NCBI RefSeq assembly: GCF_014636495.1
Contig: NZ_BMEM01000002.1
Span: 310,001 to 374,000, forward strand
DNA length: 64,000 nucleotides
Direction of reading: 5' to 3'
Source: Ornithinimicrobium tianjinense
GTDB taxonomy: Bacteria; Actinomycetota; Actinomycetes; Actinomycetales; Dermatophilaceae
Positions within the stretch are counted from its first letter, which is position 1; every line of letters starts with the position of its first letter. The notes under the pieces are model-generated. The model worked only from the letters and a program-made list of their open reading frames with translations, was not told the origin of the DNA and searched no databases. The position numbers were made by a program, and so were the translations under genes. Positions 9,136 to 18,150 of this stretch are shown here, one piece after another.

Positions 9136-10632
9136 TCAGTCCTCCTCGGGCGCCTCGTCGGCGCTCACCGGTATGGCGATCAGGTCGACCCCCTCGGTCG
9201 CGACGACCTCGGCGGTGACGATCGCGCCCGGGGCGAGTTGCGGCATACCCCCGTCCTCGTCGACGAGGTGGGTGACGCCGTCGACGTCCGGCCCCTGCTG
9301 CCCCGCGCGCCCCACGAGCCGGGGCTCCTCGTCGTCTCCGTCGTCCTCGACGCCCTCCACGAGCACCTCGACGAACGTGCCGATCCGTTCCTCGGCGCGC
9401 TGGGCGGTCAGCTCCTCGACGAGGGCGCTCACCCGCGCGACGCGCTCGGCGATCGTGGCCTCGTCGAGCTTGCCCTCGAAGCCCTCCGCCTCGGTGCCGT
9501 CCTCGTCGGAGTAGCCGAAGACGCCGACGACGTCGAGGCGGGCGGCCTCGAGGAAGGCGGTGAGCTCGGCGAGGTCCTCCTCGGTCTCCCCCGGGAAGCC
9601 GACGATGACGTTGGTGCGGATGCCGGCCTCCGGCAGCCGCTCGCGCACCTGGTCGAGCAGCGCCAGGAAGGAGGCGCGGTCGCCGAAGCGGCGCATCCGC
9701 CGCAACAGCGGGCCGCTCGCGTGCTGGAAGGAGATGTCGAAGTAGGGCACGACCCCCGGGGTGCGGGCCATCGCGTCGAGCAGGTCGGGACGGATCTCGG
9801 CCGGCTGCAGGTAGGAGACCCGCACGCGCTCGACGCCCTCGGTGGCCGCCAGCTGCGGGAGGAGGTTGTCGACGAGGCGCAGGTCGCCGAGGTCCTTGCC
9901 GTAGGAGGTGGTGTTCTCGCTGACGAGGAAGACCTCCTTGACTCCCCGCTCCCCCAGCCACGCGGCCTCGGCGAGGATCTCCTCCGGCCGCCGGGAGACG
10001 AAGCTGCCGCGGAACATCGGGATGGCGCAGAAGGCGCAGCGCCGGTCGCAGCCCGAGGCGATCTTCAGCGGCGCCCACGGGCGGTCGTCGAGCCGGGCAC
10101 GCACGACGCGCGGGCCGCTCGCCGGCGCGACCTGCGCCAGCTCGGCCTCCTCCGCGCGCTGCTGGTGGCCCGGCAGGGCGACGTGCTCGCTGGCGGTATG
10201 CCGTGCGGCCGGCGCGAGCGGGAGGAGCGTGCGACGGTCGCGCGGCACGTGGGAGGCGGTGGCCTCGCCGGCGAGGATGCGCTGGAGGTGACCGGACATG
10301 TCGGCGTAGGAGTCGAAGCCGAGCACGGCGTCGGCCTCGGGCAGCTCGGCCGCCAGCTGCTGGCCGTAGCGCTCGGCCATGCAACCGACCGCCACGACCT
10401 TCTGGGTGCGGCCGGTGCGCTTGAGGTCGTTGGCCTCCAGCAGCGCGTCGATGGAGTCCTTCTTGGCCTGCTCGACGAACCCGCAGGTGTTGACCACGGC
10501 CACGTCGGCCTCGCCGGCGTCGTCCACGAGGGTCCAGCCCTCGGCGGCCAGCCGGCCGGCCAGCTCCTCGGAGTCGACCTCGTTGCGGGTGCAGCCGAGG
10601 GTGACGACGGCGACGGAGCGGGTGGCGGGCAT
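9136..10632 (-). CDS. rimO: Ribosomal protein S12 methylthiotransferase RimO
   Basis: A 498-residue radical-SAM methylthiotransferase modifying Asp of ribosomal protein S12. The N-terminal UPF0004 domain has its three cluster cysteines C14 (LGCTRN), C50 (NTCG) and C84 (GCMAER). The radical-SAM CxxxCxxC is C195/C199/C202 (CDRRCAFC). A TRAM-like C-terminal domain follows. An insertion of roughly 45 residues between the two iron-sulfur domains (around 135-180) is rich in Ala/Glu/Arg; it contains the codons CGG-CAT-ACC that arise from the recurring genomic octamer. It is followed directly by pgsA. Confidence 0.93.
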   Translation of the reverse strand: MPATRSVAVVTLGCTRNEVDSEELAGRLAAEGWTLVDDAGEADVAVVNTCGFVEQAKKDSIDALLEANDLKRTGRTQKVVAVGCMAERYGQQLAAELPEADAVLGFDSYADMSGHLQRILAGEATASHVPRDRRTLLPLAPAARHTASEHVALPGHQQRAEEAELAQVAPASGPRVVRARLDDRPWAPLKIASGCDRRCAFCAIPMFRGSFVSRRPEEILAEAAWLGERGVKEVFLVSENTTSYGKDLGDLRLVDNLLPQLAATEGVERVRVSYLQPAEIRPDLLDAMARTPGVVPYFDISFQHASGPLLRRMRRFGDRASFLALLDQVRERLPEAGIRTNVIVGFPGETEEDLAELTAFLEAARLDVVGVFGYSDEDGTEAEGFEGKLDEATIAERVARVSALVEELTAQRAEERIGTFVEVLVEGVEDDGDDEEPRLVGRAGQQGPDVDGVTHLVDEDGGMPQLAPGAIVTAEVVATEGVDLIAIPVSADEAPEED

Positions 10633-10691
10633 GGGCCTCAGTCTACGGCCGGGCGCCGGCCCTCCCGGACTCTCGGCGGGGACGCCGGTCT

Positions 10692-10745
10692 GGTGAGCAG
10701 CCCGGTGAGCAGCCTGCGTGAGCAGCTCGAGTGAGCAGCCCGCGT
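10692..10745. repeat. Short direct repeats, GTGAGCAGCC x4
   Basis: Between the rimO start and the ftsK stop, four near-identical units of GTGAGCAGCC/T occur at 12-13 base spacing. They do not code on either strand. No hairpin is obvious. They may reflect simple slippage or a binding-site cluster ahead of rimO. Confidence 0.6.
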
Positions 10746-10757
10746 CAGCCGCGCCCG

Positions 10758-13628
10758 TCAGTAGCGCTCGCGCCCGCCGCCACGGTCCGTGAGCTCCCAG
10801 GCGTCCTCGGACTCCTCCTCGCCCTCGTCCTCGACGTAGGTCCCGGAGACCGGGTCGCCGTCGTAGCGCGTGTTGCGCTGCGGGGCCACCGGCTCGGGCA
10901 CGGCATACCCCTCGCCCTCGTCGACGACCTCGGCGGCGTCGGCGTCGAAGGGCGCGGTGTCGGTCTCGACCTCCGGCCGGGGCGCGGGCTCCTGGCCCTG
11001 CAGGACGGCCAGCGTCTCCTCGAGGTCGTCCGGCCGGACCAGCACCTCGCGGGCCTTCGACCCCTCGGACGGACCGACGATGCCACGGCTCTCCATGAGG
11101 TCCATGAGACGGCCCGCCTTGGCGAAGCCGACGCGCAGCTTGCGCTGCAGCATCGACGTCGAGCCGAACTGCGTCGTGATGACCTGCTCGGCCGCCTGCA
11201 GCAGCAGGTCGAGGTCGTCGCCGATGTCCTCGTCGATCTGCTTCTTGGCCGGCGCCGCCGCGACCTCCTCGACGTAGGTCGGCTTGAGCTGCCCGGTGAC
11301 GTGGGCGACGACGTCGTGGATCTCCGACTCGCCCACCCAGGCGCCCTGGACGCGCATCGGCTTGCTCGCCCCCATCGGCAGGAAGAGCGCATCGCCCTGC
11401 CCGATGAGCTTCTCCGCGCCGGGCTGGTCGAGCACGACCCGGCTGTCCGCGAGGGAGGAGGTCGCGAACGCCATCCGCGACGGGACGTTGGCCTTGATCA
11501 GGCCGGTGACCACGTCGACCGACGGACGCTGGGTCGCGAGCACGAGGTGGATGCCGGCGGCGCGCGCCAGCTGGGTGATGCGCACGACCGACTCCTCGAC
11601 GTCGCGCGGGGCGACCATCATCAGGTCGGCGAGCTCGTCGACGACGACGAGCAGGTAGGGGTAGGGCTGCATGACGCGCTGCGACCCCGGGGGCGGCGTC
11701 ACCTTGCCGGCCTTGATCGCCTTGTTGAAGTCGTCGACATGCTTGTAGCCGAAGGCCGACAGGTCGTCGTAGCGCTGGTCCATCTCCTTGACCACCCAGG
11801 CCAGCGCCTCGGCGGCCTTCTTGGGGTTGGTGATGATCGGCGTGATGAGGTGCGGGATGCCCTCGTAGGCCGTCAGCTCCACCCGCTTGGGGTCGACGAG
11901 GATCATCCGCACCTCGTCCGGCGTCGAGCGCATGAGGATCGAGGTGATCATCGAGTTGACGAAGCTCGACTTGCCCGAGCCCGTCGCGCCGGCCACGAGC
12001 ATGTGCGGCATCTTGGCCAGGTTGGCGATGACGTAGCCGCCCTCCACGTCCTTGCCGACGCCCATGACCATCGGGTGCGTGTTGTTGCGCGCCGCCTGGC
12101 TGCGCAGCACGTCGCCGAGGTTGACGTTCTCGCGGTCGGTGTTGGGGATCTCCACGCCGACGGCGGACTTGCCGGGGATCGGCGAGAGGATGCGCACGTC
12201 GGCGGAGGCCACGGCATACGCGATGTTCTTGGAGAGCGCGGTGATCCGCTCGACCTTGACGCCGGGACCGAGCTCCACCTCGTAGCGGGTGACCGTCGGG
12301 CCACGCGTGAAGCCGGTGACCTGCGCGTCGATGTTGAAGTCCTCGAGCACACCGGTGAGCGCGTCGACCACCCGGTCGTTGGCCTCGGAGCGCTCCTTAT
12401 GGGGACTGCCGGGCTTGAGCAGGGCCGAGTCGGGCAGCGTGTAGGTGACGTCGCCGGCCAGCTGCAGCTGCTCGACCCGCTGCGGCAGCTGGGTGGTGGG
12501 CGGCGGCTCGAGCGGGGCCTTCTCGGCCTGGGCGGCGGCCTTGACCTTCTCGACCGCGCTCGGCGGGCTCGGGCGCTTCTGCCCGGGCCGCAGCGCCGGG
12601 ATCTCCTCGGTCGCGTCGCCGGCGGGCACGTCCGCCAGTCCGGTGCCCCGGGTATGCCGTGCCGCCCCACCCTTGGTGGGCGCCGGCACCTCGCCGGTGG
12701 CGTCCACGTCATACACCTCGGCGTCGCGGGAGCGACGGGCACCGGCGCGCAGCGAGCGCCCGCCCTTGCCCCGCTCGACCTCGGCGGCCTGCTCGAAGGC
12801 GACGTCGCCGTCGCGCTCGTCGAGGTCCGCGCGGGCCCGGCGACGCCGGGGCAGGACCTCGCCGGTGACCGGGTCGACGTCGTCGAAGCGGGCGGAGTCG
12901 AAGAGGTGCTGCTCGAGCTCGCGGAGCCGGTCCGGGATGCGGTGCACCGGGGTGCGCGTGAGGACGAGGAAGCCGAAGACGCCCAGCACGGAGAGCACGA
13001 CGTAGGCGCCGGTCGCGGTGATCGCGGCCGAGAGCATGGCCGAGAGGATGAAGCCCAGGATGCCGCCGCTGCCCTCGAGGGCGTGGGCACCCTCGGCGTA
13101 GTCCGGGGCGCCGGTGGCCAGGTGGGTGATGCCCGAGGCCGACAGCAGCATGGCCATCGTGCCGATCGACATCCGGTTGGTGGCCTGGCCCTCGGTGGGC
13201 TTGCGGAAGTTGCGGATCGCGAAGAACAGCAGGACGAGGGGCAGGACGAGGGCCACCCGGCCGAAGGTGCCGGCGGCGACCGAGTGGACGATGTCGCCGA
13301 AGAGCCCGTCCAGCTGCCACCACTCGCGCAGCGCGACGATGACGGCCAGCACGAGCAGCAGGAAGCCCGCACCGTCGCGGCGGTGCTCGGGCTCGAGGTC
13401 GTGGGCCGCGTCGCTCATCGCGCGGACCGTGCCACCGGCGGCGCCGGCGATGCCGCGGTAGGCCTTGCCCGGCAGGGAGCCGCCGGGGCGCGGCTCGGGA
13501 GCGCGCCCGCCGCGGGACCGGGACGCGCCCGAGCCGGAGCCCGAGCGCCCCGACGAGGGTCTCGCGCTCGAGCCGGCGCGCGGCCCGCTGCTGCGGGGGC
13601 GGCTGGAGGAGGTCACAGACTTGGCCAC
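10758..13628 (-). CDS. ftsK: DNA translocase FtsK/SpoIIIE
   Basis: A 956-residue septal DNA pump. It has a short basic N-terminus and about four membrane helices (roughly residues 85-190), then a Pro/Ala/Glu-rich linker (about 210-400). The RecA-like motor follows, with Walker [10 protein letters not shown] near residue 545 and Walker [10 protein letters not shown]. The C-terminal winged-helix gamma domain ([20 protein letters not shown]) reads orienting sequences on DNA. GTG start at 13626-13628 gives a basic N-terminus ([15 protein letters not shown]). FtsK clears chromosome ends from the division septum and activates XerCD at dif. It heads the rimO-pgsA-cinA-clgR series. Confidence 0.95.
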   Translation of the reverse strand: MAKSVTSSSRPRSSGPRAGSSARPSSGRSGSGSGASRSRGGRAPEPRPGGSLPGKAYRGIAGAAGGTVRAMSDAAHDLEPEHRRDGAGFLLLVLAVIVALREWWQLDGLFGDIVHSVAAGTFGRVALVLPLVLLFFAIRNFRKPTEGQATNRMSIGTMAMLLSASGITHLATGAPDYAEGAHALEGSGGILGFILSAMLSAAITATGAYVVLSVLGVFGFLVLTRTPVHRIPDRLRELEQHLFDSARFDDVDPVTGEVLPRRRRARADLDERDGDVAFEQAAEVERGKGGRSLRAGARRSRDAEVYDVDATGEVPAPTKGGAARHTRGTGLADVPAGDATEEIPALRPGQKRPSPPSAVEKVKAAAQAEKAPLEPPPTTQLPQRVEQLQLAGDVTYTLPDSALLKPGSPHKERSEANDRVVDALTGVLEDFNIDAQVTGFTRGPTVTRYEVELGPGVKVERITALSKNIAYAVASADVRILSPIPGKSAVGVEIPNTDRENVNLGDVLRSQAARNNTHPMVMGVGKDVEGGYVIANLAKMPHMLVAGATGSGKSSFVNSMITSILMRSTPDEVRMILVDPKRVELTAYEGIPHLITPIITNPKKAAEALAWVVKEMDQRYDDLSAFGYKHVDDFNKAIKAGKVTPPPGSQRVMQPYPYLLVVVDELADLMMVAPRDVEESVVRITQLARAAGIHLVLATQRPSVDVVTGLIKANVPSRMAFATSSLADSRVVLDQPGAEKLIGQGDALFLPMGASKPMRVQGAWVGESEIHDVVAHVTGQLKPTYVEEVAAAPAKKQIDEDIGDDLDLLLQAAEQVITTQFGSTSMLQRKLRVGFAKAGRLMDLMESRGIVGPSEGSKAREVLVRPDDLEETLAVLQGQEPAPRPEVETDTAPFDADAAEVVDEGEGYAVPEPVAPQRNTRYDGDPVSGTYVEDEGEEESEDAWELTDRGGGRERY

Positions 13629-13741
13629 CGTCGCACGGTACCAATGACCACGTCCGTCACACGGTTCACACGCCGGGGGCGGGTGCGAGTGGGCCGTGGA
13701 AGTCCGTGGCCGCCGGGCCGCAAGCGGACTACGTTGGGATC

Positions 13742-14122
13742 ATGACCGAGGACCCGAGCCGCGTCCCGCCGCCGCTCCCGAGCTACGACCCGCAGCGCCC
13801 CGCCCCGCCCCTCACCCCGGACCCGGCGGCCGACCCCGCGCTCCGCGCCGCGGCGCTCAAGCACCTCGAGGCGGTGAAGGCCTTCCGCATCCACCTCACC
13901 GTCTATCTCGCGGTCATGGCGCTGCTGGTCGCCATCTGGCTGATCACCGGCGCGGGCTACTTCTGGCCGGTCTGGCCGGCCATGGGGTGGGGCCTCGGTC
14001 TGGGCCTGCACCGTGCGTCGATGTCGTGGGACCGGGAGCCGACGGAGGCCCAGATCGCCGAGCAGGCGCGACGCCTCGCGCAGCGGCGGGACCAGGACCG
14101 CCCGCGCGCCATCGAGGACTGA
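13742..14122 (+). CDS. 2TM-domain small membrane protein
   Basis: A 126-residue protein starting at ATG 13742 (MTEDPSRVPPPLPSYD). It has a Pro-rich N-terminus of about 40 residues, a helical segment (ALKHLEAVKAFRIHLTVY), two hydrophobic helices joined by a short turn (VMALLVAIWLI and FWPVWPAMGWGLGLGL), and a charged C-terminal helix. This is the 2TM-domain architecture found in many bacteria, sometimes fused to histidine kinases; function is unknown. It is divergent from ftsK and convergent with the RNase J gene. Confidence 0.75.
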   Translation: MTEDPSRVPPPLPSYDPQRPAPPLTPDPAADPALRAAALKHLEAVKAFRIHLTVYLAVMALLVAIWLITGAGYFWPVWPAMGWGLGLGLHRASMSWDREPTEAQIAEQARRLAQRRDQDRPRAIED

Positions 14123-14235
14123 GGCCCCGCCGCCCGCGTGGTGGCCCGCCGCGCGCGTCCAGCTCCGCCGTGTGCGCGTCCGGCCGGCCGCTCGGGGCAC
14201 GGGTGCCCCTCCTTACCCTCTGGGTGACACGTCAT

Positions 14236-14293
14236 ACAGAGTTATTCGGTCCAGGAGCGGTGAACAACCCGCTCCTTGACCGAATAACTCTGT
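14236..14293. terminator. Long hairpin between convergent genes, probable bidirectional terminator
   Basis: Arms 14236-14260 and 14269-14293 are complementary over 25 bases with a single mismatch (14252), around an 8-base loop TGAACAAC. The outer half of each arm (AGAGTTATTCGG) is unusually AT-rich for this genome, and the inner half is GC-rich. The position between two converging genes suggests termination in both directions. There is no long U-run, so a palindromic mobile remnant or a protein-binding site remains possible. Confidence 0.6.
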
Positions 14294-14345
14294 CTGTCAT
14301 GTCATCTATCTACGCGCCGGTGGCTCGGCCCGGCCACGCCGGCAG

Positions 14346-14437
14346 CCCGGCCCGGCCACGCCGGCGGCTCGGTGCCCGGACAGGCCGGTGACTCGGCCCG
14401 GCCACGCCGGCGGCTCGGTGCCCGGACAGGCCGGCGG
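14346..14437. repeat. 46-bp tandem repeat, two copies
   Basis: Copies at 14346-14391 and 14392-14437 are nearly identical, and a partial third copy lies just upstream (14322-14345). Each unit contains CCCGGACAGGCCGG, which resembles the GACCGGACAGGC core of the arrays near deoA and cdd. It lies immediately before the RNase J stop codon. Confidence 0.8.
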
Positions 14438-14447
14438 CCGCGTAGCC

Positions 14448-16133
14448 TCAGGCGTCGATGACGATCGGGATGATCATCGGGCGACGGCGCAGCCGTCCAC
14501 CCACGAACGACCCGACGGTGCGGCGGATGACCTGCTGCAGCTGGTAGGTGTCCTGCACCCCGTTGCTCTGCGCCTCCTGCAGCGCGGAGACCAGCTTGAG
14601 CCGCACCTTCTCGAAGACGTCCTCGCCCTCCGCGAAGCCGCGGGTCTGGATCTCCGGGCCGGCGGCGATGGCACCGGTGGACGCGTCCCGCACGACGATG
14701 ATCGTCACGAAGCCCTCGTCGCGCAGGATGCGGCGGTCCTTGAGCATGGTCTCGTCGGCCGCGCCGACCAGCGAGCCGTCGACGTAGACGTAGCCGACGT
14801 CCACCGCCCCGGCGACGCGCGCCTGGCCGTCGACGAGGTCGACCACGACCCCGTCCTCGGCGAGCACGACGTTCTCGCGCGGCACACCGGTCGCCACCGC
14901 CAGGTCGCCGTTGGCGACCATGTGCCGCCACTCGCCGTGCACCGGCATCACGTTGCGCGGACGCACGATGTTGTAGCAGTAGAGCAGCTCGCCGGCGCTG
15001 GCGTGGCCCGAGACGTGGACGAGGGCGTTCTCCTTGTGGACGACCTTGGCGCCCAGCCTGGTCAGGCCGTTGATCACGCGGTAGACGGCGTTCTCGTTGC
15101 CGGGGATGAGCGAGGAGGCGAGCAGCACGGTGTCGCCCTCACCGACCTCGATCTTGTGGTCACCGTTGGCCATCCGCGAGAGCGCCGCCATCGGCTCGCC
15201 CTGCGACCCCGTGCTGATCAGCACCTGCTGGTCGTCCGGCAGCTGGGTGAGCTTGCCCAGGTCCACCAGGACGCCGTCGGGGATGTGCAGATAGCCGAGG
15301 TCGGCCGCGATCCCCATGTTGCGGATCATCGAGCGCCCCACCATCGCCACCTTGCGCCCGGACTCCGCCGCGGCGTCGAAGACCTGCTGGACGCGGTGCA
15401 CGTGCGAGGCGAAGCAGGCGACGATGATGCGCCGCTCGGCCTGGTGGAAGACGCGCTCGATGGCCGGGGTGATGTTGCGCTCGGGCGTGGTGAAACCGGG
15501 GATGTGGGCGTTGGTGGAGTCGGTCATGAACAGGTCCACGCCCTCCTCCCCCAGCCGGGCGAAGGCCCGCAGGTCGGTGATCCGACCGTCCAGCGGCAGC
15601 TGGTCCATCTTGAAGTCGCCGGTGTGCAGCACGTTGCCGCCGGAGGTGCGCACGAAGACGGCGAGCGCGTCCGGGATCGAGTGGTTCACCGCGACGAACT
15701 CGCAGTCGAAGGGCCCCAGCGCCTCACGGTCGCCCTCCCTCACCCCGAGGGTGAAGGGCTTGATCTTGTGCTCCTTGAGCTTGGCCTCCACGAGGGCCAG
15801 GGTCAGCTGGCTCCCGACCAGGGGTATGTCGTTCTTCAGGCGGAGCAGGTAGGGCACCGCGCCGATGTGGTCCTCGTGCCCGTGGGTCAGGACGACGGCG
15901 ACGATGTCGTCGAGGCGGTCCTCGATGGGGCCGAAGTCGGGCAGGATCAGGTCGATGCCGGGGTGGTGCTCCTCGGGGAAGAGCACCCCGCAGTCGATGA
16001 CGAGCAGCTTGCCCCGGTGCTCGAGCACGGCCATGTTGCGACCGACCTCGCCCAGCCCGCCGAGCGGGATGACGCGGACGCCCCCGTCCTGCAGCGGTCC
16101 GGGGGCGGTGAGCTCGGGGTGGGGGTGACTCAT
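14448..16133 (-). CDS. rnj: Ribonuclease J
   Basis: A 561-residue metallo-beta-lactamase/beta-CASP ribonuclease, the usual RNase J length. The start is taken at ATG 16131-16133 (MSHPHPELTAPGPL). Motif HxHxDH is T-HGHEDH with H84, H86, D88 and H89. Further beta-CASP blocks are LHTGDFKMD, DSTNAHIPG, FASHVHRVQQ and VHGEWRH. RNase J is a 5'-3' exo- and endoribonuclease for rRNA maturation and mRNA turnover. In many actinobacteria dapA sits just upstream; here the upstream gene is instead the Nudix-DHFR fusion, separated by a hairpin. Confidence 0.95.
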   Translation of the reverse strand: MSHPHPELTAPGPLQDGGVRVIPLGGLGEVGRNMAVLEHRGKLLVIDCGVLFPEEHHPGIDLILPDFGPIEDRLDDIVAVVLTHGHEDHIGAVPYLLRLKNDIPLVGSQLTLALVEAKLKEHKIKPFTLGVREGDREALGPFDCEFVAVNHSIPDALAVFVRTSGGNVLHTGDFKMDQLPLDGRITDLRAFARLGEEGVDLFMTDSTNAHIPGFTTPERNITPAIERVFHQAERRIIVACFASHVHRVQQVFDAAAESGRKVAMVGRSMIRNMGIAADLGYLHIPDGVLVDLGKLTQLPDDQQVLISTGSQGEPMAALSRMANGDHKIEVGEGDTVLLASSLIPGNENAVYRVINGLTRLGAKVVHKENALVHVSGHASAGELLYCYNIVRPRNVMPVHGEWRHMVANGDLAVATGVPRENVVLAEDGVVVDLVDGQARVAGAVDVGYVYVDGSLVGAADETMLKDRRILRDEGFVTIIVVRDASTGAIAAGPEIQTRGFAEGEDVFEKVRLKLVSALQEAQSNGVQDTYQLQQVIRRTVGSFVGGRLRRRPMIIPIVIDA

Positions 16134-16235
16134 GGGGGCCAGGATACGCGGGCGGGGCGGTCGGGAAACCATCCCGCCCGGGGGTCCGTGGGCGAGCCGA
16201 CGGGGGGTTGCGCGGGGGCCTGGCCGGAGACGCAA

Positions 16236-16280
16236 GATCGCGCTGCTACCCGCTCGGGGGGTCCAGGTAGCAGCGCGATC
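16236..16280 (-). terminator. 15-bp perfect hairpin downstream of the Nudix-DHFR gene
   Basis: Arms GATCGCGCTGCTACC (16236-16250) and GGTAGCAGCGCGATC (16266-16280) are perfectly complementary around a 15-base GC-rich loop. It sits about 57 bases after the stop of the Nudix-DHFR gene and upstream of rnj, so it could end the thyA-dfr transcript. A regulatory hairpin in the rnj leader is the alternative. Confidence 0.55.
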
Positions 16281-16336
16281 ACTGTCTATATCGGGGGCCG
16301 GTCAGGTGTCGTTACGCAGAAGTATCGTGATCTGGA

Positions 16337-17272
16337 TCACACTCGGGTCCACGTCACCCACGCGGCGACGTCGCCGGAGCCGGGACGGCGTTCAGCCACT
16401 CGCCACACGGCCGGGTCGACGTCGGGGAAGCGGGTCGCGCCCTCAGGCTCGAGGTCGACCTCCGTCAGCACGAGGCGGGAGGCGTGCTCGATCGTCTGGG
16501 CGTAGATCTGCCCCCCGCCGACGACGAAGACCTCGACGTCGCCCGCGAGCGCCAGCGCCTCCTCGAGGGAGTGGGCGACCTCCGCGCCGGGTGCGGACCA
16601 GTCCTGCTGACGCGTGACGACGATCGTCCGCCTCCCCGGCAGCGCGCGGCCGATCGAGTCCCAGGTGCCGCGCCCCATGAGGAGCGTGCCGCCCATCGTC
16701 GTCTCCTTGAAGAACCGCAGGTCCTCGGGCAGGTGCCAGGGCATCGAGGACCCGTCACCGATCACCCCGTTGCGGCCGACCGCGGCCACCAGGGTCAGGG
16801 TCTGGTCGAACCCCAGGGTCACCAGCGTCTGCGACGAGCGGCCGGCCAGCACCTCCAGCGCCGCCCGCTCGTGCGGCACGACGTGGTCCGGCAGGTCATC
16901 CAGCGGCCACCACCGCAGGTCGGCCACCTTGTCCGGCTCCTGCACGGACGGCTCGCCCGTCCAGCGGTGGGTCGAGACGAAGAGGTCGACCCGCTCCTCC
17001 GACGGTCGGTGCGCAGCCACCGTGCGGTGGACGGTCGCGTGGTGGGCGAGGTCCTCCACGTCGACCCTCACCCCGAGCTCCTCCACCGCCTCTCGGCCGG
17101 CCGCCTGCAGCGCGCTCTCCCCCAGCTCGACGTGGCCGGCCGCGCCGTGCGCCCAGCGACCGTCCATGTAGCCGGTGCCCCGGCGCAGCTGGAGCAGGAC
17201 CTCGGTGCCCTGCTCCCCGTCCCGCAGGAGCGCCACGTAGGCGGCGGGGACCACCTGGAAGCGCGACGTCAT
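16337..17272 (-). CDS. folA: Nudix hydrolase - dihydrofolate reductase fusion
   Basis: A 311-residue protein with two complete domains. Residues about 1-145 are a Nudix hydrolase; the box GX5EX7REUXEEXGU fits exactly at 46-68 (G46, E52, R60, E61, E64, E65, G67). Residues about 158-311 are a full-length DHFR of about 155 residues: [12 protein letters not shown], the [13 protein letters not shown] segment with catalytic Asp184, [11 protein letters not shown], and VVGGGQIY near 251-258. DHFR regenerates tetrahydrofolate from the dihydrofolate made by ThyA, whose gene is directly upstream and overlaps by 4 bases (ATGA). The Nudix part might be a pterin or nucleotide pyrophosphatase serving the same pathway; that is inference. 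No stop or internal start suggests two separate proteins. Confidence 0.92.
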   Translation of the reverse strand: MTSRFQVVPAAYVALLRDGEQGTEVLLQLRRGTGYMDGRWAHGAAGHVELGESALQAAGREAVEELGVRVDVEDLAHHATVHRTVAAHRPSEERVDLFVSTHRWTGEPSVQEPDKVADLRWWPLDDLPDHVVPHERAALEVLAGRSSQTLVTLGFDQTLTLVAAVGRNGVIGDGSSMPWHLPEDLRFFKETTMGGTLLMGRGTWDSIGRALPGRRTIVVTRQQDWSAPGAEVAHSLEEALALAGDVEVFVVGGGQIYAQTIEHASRLVLTEVDLEPEGATRFPDVDPAVWRVAERRPGSGDVAAWVTWTRV

Positions 17273-18090
17273 ACCGCGATCGGGGCCTTGATCGTGGGCG
17301 CCGCGACGTAGTCACGCACCTCGACGTCCTCCAGCTCGAAGGCGTCGAGGTCCTTGACCGCGGGGTTGAGCCACAGAGTCGGCAGCGGCCCCGGCGTCCG
17401 GGTCAGCTGCTCGGCCGCCTGGTCGAGGTGGTTGAGGTAGAGGTGCGCGTCGCCGATGGTGTGCACGAAGTCCTTGGGCCGCAGGTCGGTGACCTGGGCG
17501 ACCATGTGCGTGAGCAGGGCGTAGCTGGCGATGTTGAACGGGACGCCGAGGAAGGTGTCGGCGCTGCGCTGGTAGAGCTGGCAGGACAGCCAGCCCCGCC
17601 CGTCCTCGTCGTCGGGAGCCGCGGGCGCGACGTAGAACTGGAAGAGCGTGTGGCACGGCGGCAACGCCATGTCGTCGACCTCGGCGACGTTCCAGGCGCT
17701 CACGATGTGGCGCCGGGAGTCGGGGTTGGTGCGCAGGCCGGTGACCAGCCGGTCGATCTGGTCGATCGTGCCGCCGTCGGGAGCGGGCCACGAGCGCCAC
17801 TGGTGCCCGTAGACGGGGCCGAGGTCGCCGTCCTCGTCGGCCCACTCGTCCCAGATCGAGATCTTGCGCTCCTGCAGCCAACGCACGTTGGTGTCGCCGC
17901 GCAGGAACCACAGGAGCTCACCGATCACCGAGCGCAGGTGCAGCCGCTTGGTCGTGAGCACCGGGAAGCCCTCGGTGAGGTCGAAGCGCATCTGGTGGCC
18001 GAAGACCGACAGCGTGCCGGTGCCGGTGCGGTCCCCCTTCTGCACGCCCTCGATCCGAATCCGCTCCAGGAGATCCAGGTATTGCTGCAT
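17269..18090 (-). CDS. thyA: Thymidylate synthase
   Basis: A 273-residue folate-dependent thymidylate synthase converting dUMP to dTMP with methylene-THF. Start ATG at 18088-18090 ([11 protein letters not shown]). The phosphate-binding Arg region ([13 protein letters not shown]), catalytic Cys146 in [11 protein letters not shown], and [17 protein letters not shown] are present. It is slightly longer than the usual 264 because of a loop ([13 protein letters not shown]) after the active site. The 3' end overlaps the Nudix-DHFR start, so synthase and reductase are translationally coupled. Confidence 0.96.
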   Translation of the reverse strand: MQQYLDLLERIRIEGVQKGDRTGTGTLSVFGHQMRFDLTEGFPVLTTKRLHLRSVIGELLWFLRGDTNVRWLQERKISIWDEWADEDGDLGPVYGHQWRSWPAPDGGTIDQIDRLVTGLRTNPDSRRHIVSAWNVAEVDDMALPPCHTLFQFYVAPAAPDDEDGRGWLSCQLYQRSADTFLGVPFNIASYALLTHMVAQVTDLRPKDFVHTIGDAHLYLNHLDQAAEQLTRTPGPLPTLWLNPAVKDLDAFELEDVEVRDYVAAPTIKAPIAV

Positions 18091-18150
18091 GGGACGAGCG
18101 TAGGCGAGGCCACCCACGGACCCGCCCGGGAGGCCATTACGCTCGGGCGG

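Larger units (their letters stand above)
14123..14447. other. 325-base convergent spacer with hairpin and tandem repeat
   Basis: The gap between the 2TM gene and the RNase J stop has no coding potential of its own. It holds two structures listed separately: a 25-bp-arm hairpin (14236-14293) that is clearly AT-richer than its surroundings, and a 46-bp tandem repeat (14346-14437). I see nothing else in it. Confidence 0.7.

Noticed and set aside
14123-14447. Small RNA gene in the RNase J spacer
   Set aside because: The hairpin and repeats lack a visible promoter. Termination and repeat expansion explain the structure more simply.
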